Position numbers and translations under genes: made by a program | Assembly: GCA_963727535.1 (NCBI GenBank) | Contig: CAVSGR010000006.1 | Location: forward strand, 868,001 to 932,000 | Reading direction: 5' to 3' | Source: RBG-16-34-14 sp963727535 | Lineage (GTDB): Bacteria > Bacteroidota > Ignavibacteria > Ignavibacteriales > Ignavibacteriaceae | Length of the DNA stretch: 64,000 nucleotides | Notes under the pieces: model-generated | The model's database searches: none | What the model saw: only the letters and a program-made list of their open reading frames with translations | Told to the model about the DNA's origin: nothing | Shown here: piece by piece, positions 61,335 through 64,000 of the stretch | Position numbering within the stretch: position 1 is the stretch's first letter | Layout of the letters: the number at the start of each line of letters is the position of its first letter

Positions 61335-62400
61335 GTGAAAAAGAAAGTAACTATAAAAGATATTGCAAAAGAGATTGGGGTTGATCCTTCAACAATCTCA
61401 AAGGGCTTACGTAAGCAATCTGATATATCAGTTGAAATGCAAAAAAAGATAAAGAAGATTGCTGATAAATTAGGTTACAGACCGAACCTTTTAGCTAAAT
61501 CTTTAATTAATAAAAGAAGTAATATTCTTGGAGTAATCATACCGGATCTGAGAATTTCTTTTTTTTCAGAAGCAACGCGTGGAATTTATGAGGAAGCCAC
61601 AAAAAATGGATATGAAACAATTTTATTGGTTCATGATGAAAATGATGAAAATGAAAAAAGAAAATTGGAATTTTTAAGTGATATTAATGTTGATGGTATT
61701 TTACTAAATGCAGTCGACGAAACAACCAATCTGGCATTCTACAAAAAACTTCAGTCTGAAGGAATAAAGATTATTTGTTGGGATAGAAAACTAAAAAATT
61801 CAAAATTTAATTCTGTAACTATTAATGATAAAAAAGCTTCTTTTGAATTGACTAACAAATTAATTGAAAACGGAAGAAGAAAAATAATGTTTATTGGTCC
61901 AAATACCGGAATACCTGTTGCACAGGATAGATTTGAAGGATATTTGATGGCTCTTAAGGAAAACAAAATCAGTGTAAGAAAAAATCTCATACTTAGAAAC
62001 TGAAAGAACATTCGAGAGTGCTCATAATACTTTATACAATGCATTACAGAGCAATGTTGATATTGACGCAATAGTATGTGTGGGCGGACTTATAGCTTTT
62101 GGTGCCGGTAATGCTATTCTTGAAAGTAAGTTAAGAATTCCGGAAGATATTTTATTTTCTGAATTTGGAGATAATGATATAATTTCAAGGCTTGGTATTC
62201 CATTTTACACTGTAAATCAAAATCCGTACAAAATAGGACAGGAAGCCGTTAATCTTTTAACAAAATGTCTTGATGATGATACTTATTGCTCTAAGTCAAT
62301 AAATATTGAAGTTGAGCATAAAATTGTATATCGAAGTACTGGTGTACAAAGAGTAATAAATAAAACTAAACTTGCAAAAATAATAAATAAATCTGTCTGA
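61335..62400 (+). pseudogene. LacI-family transcriptional regulator (frameshifted)
   Basis: The N-terminal DNA-binding domain is clear (VTIKDIAKEIGVDPSTISKG, then LGYRPNLLAKSL), followed by a periplasmic-binding-protein-like sensor domain (61335-62003 and, in another frame, 62080-62400). The start is GTG at 61335. The frame breaks at about 61998, where CTTAGAAACTG has one extra A; removing it restores LETERTFESAH. Corrected length, about 355 residues, is typical. It probably controls the neighbouring sugar genes through a palindromic operator, but I see no convincing operator sequence. Confidence 0.85.
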
Positions 62401-62509
62401 ATAGAAAAATTAAAAAAAACAATAAATCACATCAGTTTAGTAAAGTCAAATTTTAAATTTGACAAAGCAAATCGTTAAGATACTCTTCTTTTAAATAATA
62501 AATAAAACA

Positions 62510-64000
62510 ATGAAAAGACCAACAATTTACACTATCGTTATTTTCCTAATATTAAATACTACTATCTTTTCTCAAATTTATGTTGCTCCTGATGGAAACG
62601 ATACAACAAATACCGGAACAATTGATCAGCCACTTGCATCAATTCAAAAAGCACAAGAACTTGCAAGTCCGGGTGACACAGTTTTTATAAGAGGTGGAAC
62701 ATATCAAATTCGTGAAGATCAAATTTCAAGAGTAGTATCAAATCTTTTTGCCTGTATAAGTTATTTAGATAAGAGTGGAACTGAAGGTCATACAATTAAG
62801 TACTGGGCATACCCGGGAGAAACACCTGTTTTTGATTTCTCAAATGTTAAACCGGCAAACCAAAGAGTGGCGGGTATATATATAGTAGGTAGCTATATCC
62901 ACATTAAAGGATTGGAAATGACCGGTATACAGACCACGATTACGACTCACACCGAGTCATATTGTATCTATAGCAGGGGAAATCATAATATATTTGAACA
63001 AATTAGCATGCATGATAATGTTGGAACTGGCTTAAGACATTATAAGGGGGGTGATAATTTATTTTTAAATTGTGATTCTTATAGAAATCACGATACTGTA
63101 TCAGAAGATGGTCTAGGAAGTAATAACGATGGCTTCGGTTGTCATCCGGATCCTGGTGGTACAGGTAATGTTTTTAGAGGATGTCGTGCCTGGTTTAATA
63201 GTGATGATGGTTTTGATATTATTAGAGCAGATGAATCAGTTGTATTTGATAGCTGCTGGGCATTCTATAATGGTTACACAACTTCTTTTGAGAATTAGGT
63301 GACGGCAATGGATTTAAAGCCGGTGGATATGCACATGATGCTGCTAATCAAATCCCAAATCCTGTTCCTAGACATACAGTTGAATTTTGCATAGCAGTAA
63401 GAAATAAAGCAAACGGTTTTGATTCAAATCATCATTTAGCTGGAAACGATTGGTACAACAATTCTGCTTATCAGAACGCAACTAATTTTAACATGGTCAA
63501 TCGTGTAAGTCCGGATTCAGATGATATATGGGCAAACGGTTATGATCATGTTTTAAAAAACAATTTAAGTTATAATGCAAGGGCTTATGAAACAGAATAT
63601 ATAGATAATGCACAAAATACACTGTCTCATAACTCTTTTGATTTAGGTATAAGTATTACTAATGCAGATTTTGTTAGTCTCGATCAATCTCAGTTAACTG
63701 CACCAAGAAAATCTGATGGTAGTTTACCTGATATTGATTTTATGAGACCGGCACAAGGAAGCGATATAGTCGATGCGGGAATAGATATTGGATTTGGATT
63801 CCAAGGTGAGGCGCCCGAGCTGGGCGCGATTGAAGTTAACTATCCTACCGATGTTCGGAACAATGATGGAAGTTTGCCTGAGAAAATATCATTATTACAA
63901 AATTACCCGAATCCTTTTAATCCTACTACAAACATTATTTATGAGGTTCCAAATTCCGGTAACGTTGCAATAACTATTTATGATTCAATCGGGCGAAAAA
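62510..64000 (+). CDS. PL9-like secreted pectate lyase, T9SS domain, 3' end cut by window (frameshifted)
   Basis: This is a right-handed beta-helix protein with a signal peptide (TIYTIVIFLILNTTIFSQ) and the Bacteroidota opening YVAPDGNDTTNTGT. The PL9-type features are GNNDG-like GSNNDGFG, the FKAGGYAHD segment and Asp/His-rich turns (FDSNHHLAG). The frame is lost at about 63295 (GAGAATTAGG), where one missing T would restore FENLGDGNGFKAGG. It then continues to the window end with NYPNPFNPTT, the start of a T9SS domain. It would cleave polygalacturonate by beta-elimination. The stop codon is outside the window. Confidence 0.75.

Noticed and set aside
1..64000. CRISPR array or Cas genes
   Set aside because: No regularly spaced direct repeats with unique spacers and no Cas-like proteins were found.
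1..64000. Programmed +1 frameshifting as a cause of the many broken genes
   Set aside because: The sites share no common slippery motif, several are in short runs typical of indel errors, and different genes require gains and losses. Assembly error is simpler.

Overview
The window looks like a chromosome segment from an Ignavibacteria-type member of the Bacteroidota/Chlorobi group. The reasons are: about 35% GC with AT-rich intergenic DNA; secreted enzymes ending in a type IX secretion (T9SS) sorting domain of the NYPNPFNP type; a PorQ homologue; many multi-PAS histidine kinases; clear Shine-Dalgarno sites (for example before the CsbD-like gene), which most Bacteroidetes sensu stricto lack; and a deltaproteobacterial/archaeal style (System I*) cytochrome c maturation operon. 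This assignment is inferred from gene content. No rRNA is present to confirm it.

Layout. 0-5.4 kb: an exported fragment, two small membrane proteins, and a leftward module of GT4-type glycosyltransferase, GH130 phosphorylase and zinc alcohol dehydrogenase. 5.4-14.2 kb: a leftward signalling block with two paralogous five-PAS histidine kinases around a stand-alone receiver, a B12/radical SAM enzyme, a CsbD-like stress protein and an atypical NarL-type regulator. Four copies of a 37-bp intergenic element lie in this block. 14.3-20.8 kb: an aldo/keto reductase, a VapBC-type toxin-antitoxin pair with a dyad operator, a DUF6998-like protein, pirin, YdeI-like and VOC proteins, OxyR with both redox cysteines and a probable OxyR site over its own start codon, and a Yip1 protein. 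21-33 kb: tryptophanase, an AMMECR1/MEMO operon, PiT phosphate transport with its PhoU-like partner, glycyl-tRNA synthetase, a damaged lipoprotein gene, a TPR protein and PorQ. 33.4-45.5 kb: a dense rightward run of glutamate dehydrogenase, an exported protein, BamD, a thioesterase, a secreted FG-GAP-like protein, a metalloprotease and ccmABCDEF, closed by a strong terminator. 45.7-49.6 kb: a 175-residue protein of unknown function, a SNF2-like ATPase with a Mrr-like C-terminus, tRNA-Asn, and a GIY-YIG gene framed by a second 3'-half copy of that tRNA. 49.9-64 kb: a plant-polysaccharide (pectin/arabinan/galactan) utilisation region with Gfo/Idh/MocA oxidoreductase, sugar dehydrogenase-like beta-propeller, GH43, GH28, GH2, an NCS1-type permease, a 57-residue membrane protein, a LacI regulator and a PL9-like pectate lyase cut by the window end.

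Data quality matters here. At least a dozen otherwise well-conserved genes, including ccmF and pitA, are each broken by a small indel. In most the net change is one extra base, and the frame resumes perfectly. I read this mainly as residual assembly error, so I list the genes over their full extents and flag each break.

Best candidates for something new: the SNF2/Mrr-like gene with its partner beside the tRNA-Asn/GIY-YIG cassette; the repeated 37-bp element in the signalling block; and the covarying triple-hairpin repeat found at 30.6 and 51.0 kb.
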